From Nostoc sp. CHAB 5834 (GTDB lineage: Bacteria > Cyanobacteriota > Cyanobacteriia > Cyanobacteriales > Nostocaceae): 6,833 nucleotides of DNA. The position numbers and the translations under genes were made by a program. Below are positions 5,281-6,833 of this stretch, in pieces (positions within the stretch are counted from its first letter, which is position 1; every line of letters starts with the position of its first letter). The stretch is from the NCBI GenBank assembly GCA_020829485.1, contig JAIVFU010000242.1:1-6833 (forward strand), written 5' to 3'. The notes beneath the pieces were generated by a model. The model was not told where the DNA came from, did not search any database, and was given only the letters and a program-made list of their open reading frames with translations.

Positions 5281-5291
5281 CAAGAGGTCAT

Positions 5292-6833
5292 ATGTTAAAA
5301 AATTTCCGCGCTGCAGTTCTCTTGGGCGCCTCCGTCATGCTTGCGATGAGTACGGCCACAGCCACCGACATCGCCAAGGTTCCTTTCATTGGGCAAGGAA
5401 CCGAAAAGCCCAACGTTATTTTCGGGATGGACGATTCCGGCTCGATGGACTTCGAGGTACTTCTAAACACGAACGACGGCTCGTTCTGGTGGGATGGTGA
5501 CAATAAAACCGGCTGGGACTCGAAAGGGAAACCGTTGTTCAACAGCTTGGGGTCTTCTTCCAGCCTCAATAAATTGACATACCTGTTCCCCAACGGCTGC
5601 GAGGAGTATTCACGCCGTCTGTGTGACAGTACCGACCACTATGCAATCCCCCCTACCCCACAGTTTGCAGCCTTGCGTTCGGCCGCATTCAATCCCCAGT
5701 ACTACAACCCCAGCGTGACCTATACCGCCTGGAAGCCGGCGGCTATCGAAGGTTCAGTGGTGTCATTCCAAAAGGCATCGGGTACGGGGGCTCTCTCGCA
5801 CCCTCTATTTAGCTCAGGGGCGATGAACCTCACAGCGGTGCAGCTGTCTCGTGCCAGCGGATTCACCTTTGAAATGTTCGGAGGAATGAATATCCCCGCT
5901 GGGTCAGAGGTGTACAACGCCTCAAAGAAAAAATGGGAGACATCCTCGGCTCGCACGGTGAAAGCTGGCGACCAGGAACGGGCGTCCATCGGGTACTACC
6001 CTGCCACATATTGGCAAGTTGAGTCCTGTGCCCCCAACGGGGCCAGCTGTGTGACAGGCCCCACAGGATTGACGCTCAAACGCTATGAAATCAAGAACGG
6101 AGTAACCTTCCCTTCTGGTCGGAGCTATGTGGACGAATTGCAGAATTTTGCAAATTGGTTCACGTACTACCGCAAGCGGAAATTGATGCTTGCGAGTTCT
6201 ATGGGCCAGGTGATGGAAGAAATGCGTGGTATGCGAGTGGGCGCGGTCAGCTTCAACAACCGCTCTCCCGTGACCATGTATGACACCGATGCCAAGGACG
6301 ATACGGCCAATGGTCGCGTTATGGCGGGCTTCTTCTATGGAAACAGTTCCAGCGGGGGCACGCCTACTCGCGAAACCCTCAAGTACATTGGGGACCAGTT
6401 CAATACGAACAAGGGCGTCATACAGTACAGCTGCCAAAAGAACGCTGCGTTCATCGTTACTGACGGTTTCTCCGGCGTAACCAAAATAACGCCGCCTTCA
6501 TACCCTGACACTTACGGAAAAGGCTCGCCTTTTCAGACCACGTATGCGGGCACACTGGCTGATATCGCTCTGTCTTACTACACCAACCGTCTACGCGCCG
6601 ACTTGGCTGCGGGCAACGTCCCCGCAGCAGCTGAAAACAGCGGTCCTTCAACGGACAAGAACAAAAACCTGCACATGAATACCTATGGCATCACGCTGGG
6701 GGCGAACGGAACGCTGTGGCCCGGGGTGACTGACGCCTACGCCCAGACAATGTCCTGGCCCAATCCGTCTACGAGCCAGTCCCCTACCAGTATTGATGAC
6801 CTCTGGCACGCGACTGTCAACGGTCGGGGAGGT
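5292..6833 (+). CDS. pilY1: PilY1-type pilus tip adhesin, partial (N-terminal 514 codons)
   Basis: The frame is open to the window end, so only the N-terminal half or less is present; full PilY1 proteins are usually about 1000 residues or more. A Sec signal peptide (MLKNFRAAVLLGASVMLAMSTATA) probably ends at residue 24. A von Willebrand factor A domain follows: the metal-site motif DxSxS is complete at D47-S49-S51 in VIFGMDDSGSM, the Thr is in GGTPT (T357 or T359), and the Asp is in IVTDG (D391). PQFAALRSAAFNPQYYNPSVTY is a typical PilY1 segment between these. The C-terminal beta-propeller and calcium loop lie beyond the window. PilY1 is carried by the minor-pilin tip complex and acts in adhesion, surface sensing and control of pilus retraction. 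AAGAGG (5282-5287) lies 4 bases before the ATG. A promoter and repeated TCTAAA sites lie in the gap upstream. Confidence 0.93.
   Translation, partial: MLKNFRAAVLLGASVMLAMSTATATDIAKVPFIGQGTEKPNVIFGMDDSGSMDFEVLLNTNDGSFWWDGDNKTGWDSKGKPLFNSLGSSSSLNKLTYLFPNGCEEYSRRLCDSTDHYAIPPTPQFAALRSAAFNPQYYNPSVTYTAWKPAAIEGSVVSFQKASGTGALSHPLFSSGAMNLTAVQLSRASGFTFEMFGGMNIPAGSEVYNASKKKWETSSARTVKAGDQERASIGYYPATYWQVESCAPNGASCVTGPTGLTLKRYEIKNGVTFPSGRSYVDELQNFANWFTYYRKRKLMLASSMGQVMEEMRGMRVGAVSFNNRSPVTMYDTDAKDDTANGRVMAGFFYGNSSSGGTPTRETLKYIGDQFNTNKGVIQYSCQKNAAFIVTDGFSGVTKITPPSYPDTYGKGSPFQTTYAGTLADIALSYYTNRLRADLAAGNVPAAAENSGPSTDKNKNLHMNTYGITLGANGTLWPGVTDAYAQTMSWPNPSTSQSPTSIDDLWHATVNGRGG

Overview
The window looks like chromosome, or possibly a large accessory element, of a betaproteobacterium, most likely Burkholderiales/Comamonadaceae. 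That placement is an inference from moderate GC content, the codon use and the style of the type IV pilus (T4P) minor-pilin genes. No taxonomic marker is present. The right half is a textbook T4P minor-pilin and adhesin cluster. The left half is a divergent set of small membrane-protein genes that I do not recognise.

Right half, + strand (about 2321 to the window end): pilE-like pilin, fimT-like pilin, pilV, pilW and pilX are packed with overlapping stop/start codons. An 84-base gap with its own promoter-like sequence follows. Then comes pilY1, which runs off the right edge; its signal peptide and von Willebrand factor A (VWA) domain are visible. The first four pilins carry a class III prepilin signal with Glu at +5, and PilX lacks that Glu as GspK-like tip pilins do. 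The products are expected to be cut by the prepilin peptidase PilD and to form the priming/tip complex of the pilus, with PilY1 as tip adhesin/mechanosensor.

Left half, - strand: reading leftwards from about 1917 there are a 64-aa two-helix protein, a 177-aa and a 109-aa multi-helix membrane protein, an 82-aa lipoprotein with a clear lipobox, and a further multi-helix membrane protein that leaves the window at position 1. The genes overlap or nearly touch, so this is one operon of envelope proteins of unknown function. Their ribosome-binding sites are poor and translational coupling is likely.

The intergenic region 1918-2320 is the most informative part. It holds a strong leftward promoter (TTGACA, 17 bp, TAAAAT) and a weaker rightward promoter (TTTAGA, 17 bp, TACAAT). 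A perfect 10-bp inverted repeat (TAATTTTAGA/TCTAAAATTA) fills the space between the two -35 boxes. It also holds an unannotated 53-aa membrane-protein gene on the - strand, with a good ribosome-binding site and its own rho-independent terminator. The motif TCTAAA occurs four times here and three times in the gap before pilY1, including an identical 12-mer GACTCTAAAATT. This suggests that one regulator controls the pilin operon, pilY1 and the divergent membrane operon, which would tie the unknown membrane proteins to the pilus. That link is an inference from sequence and has not been tested.
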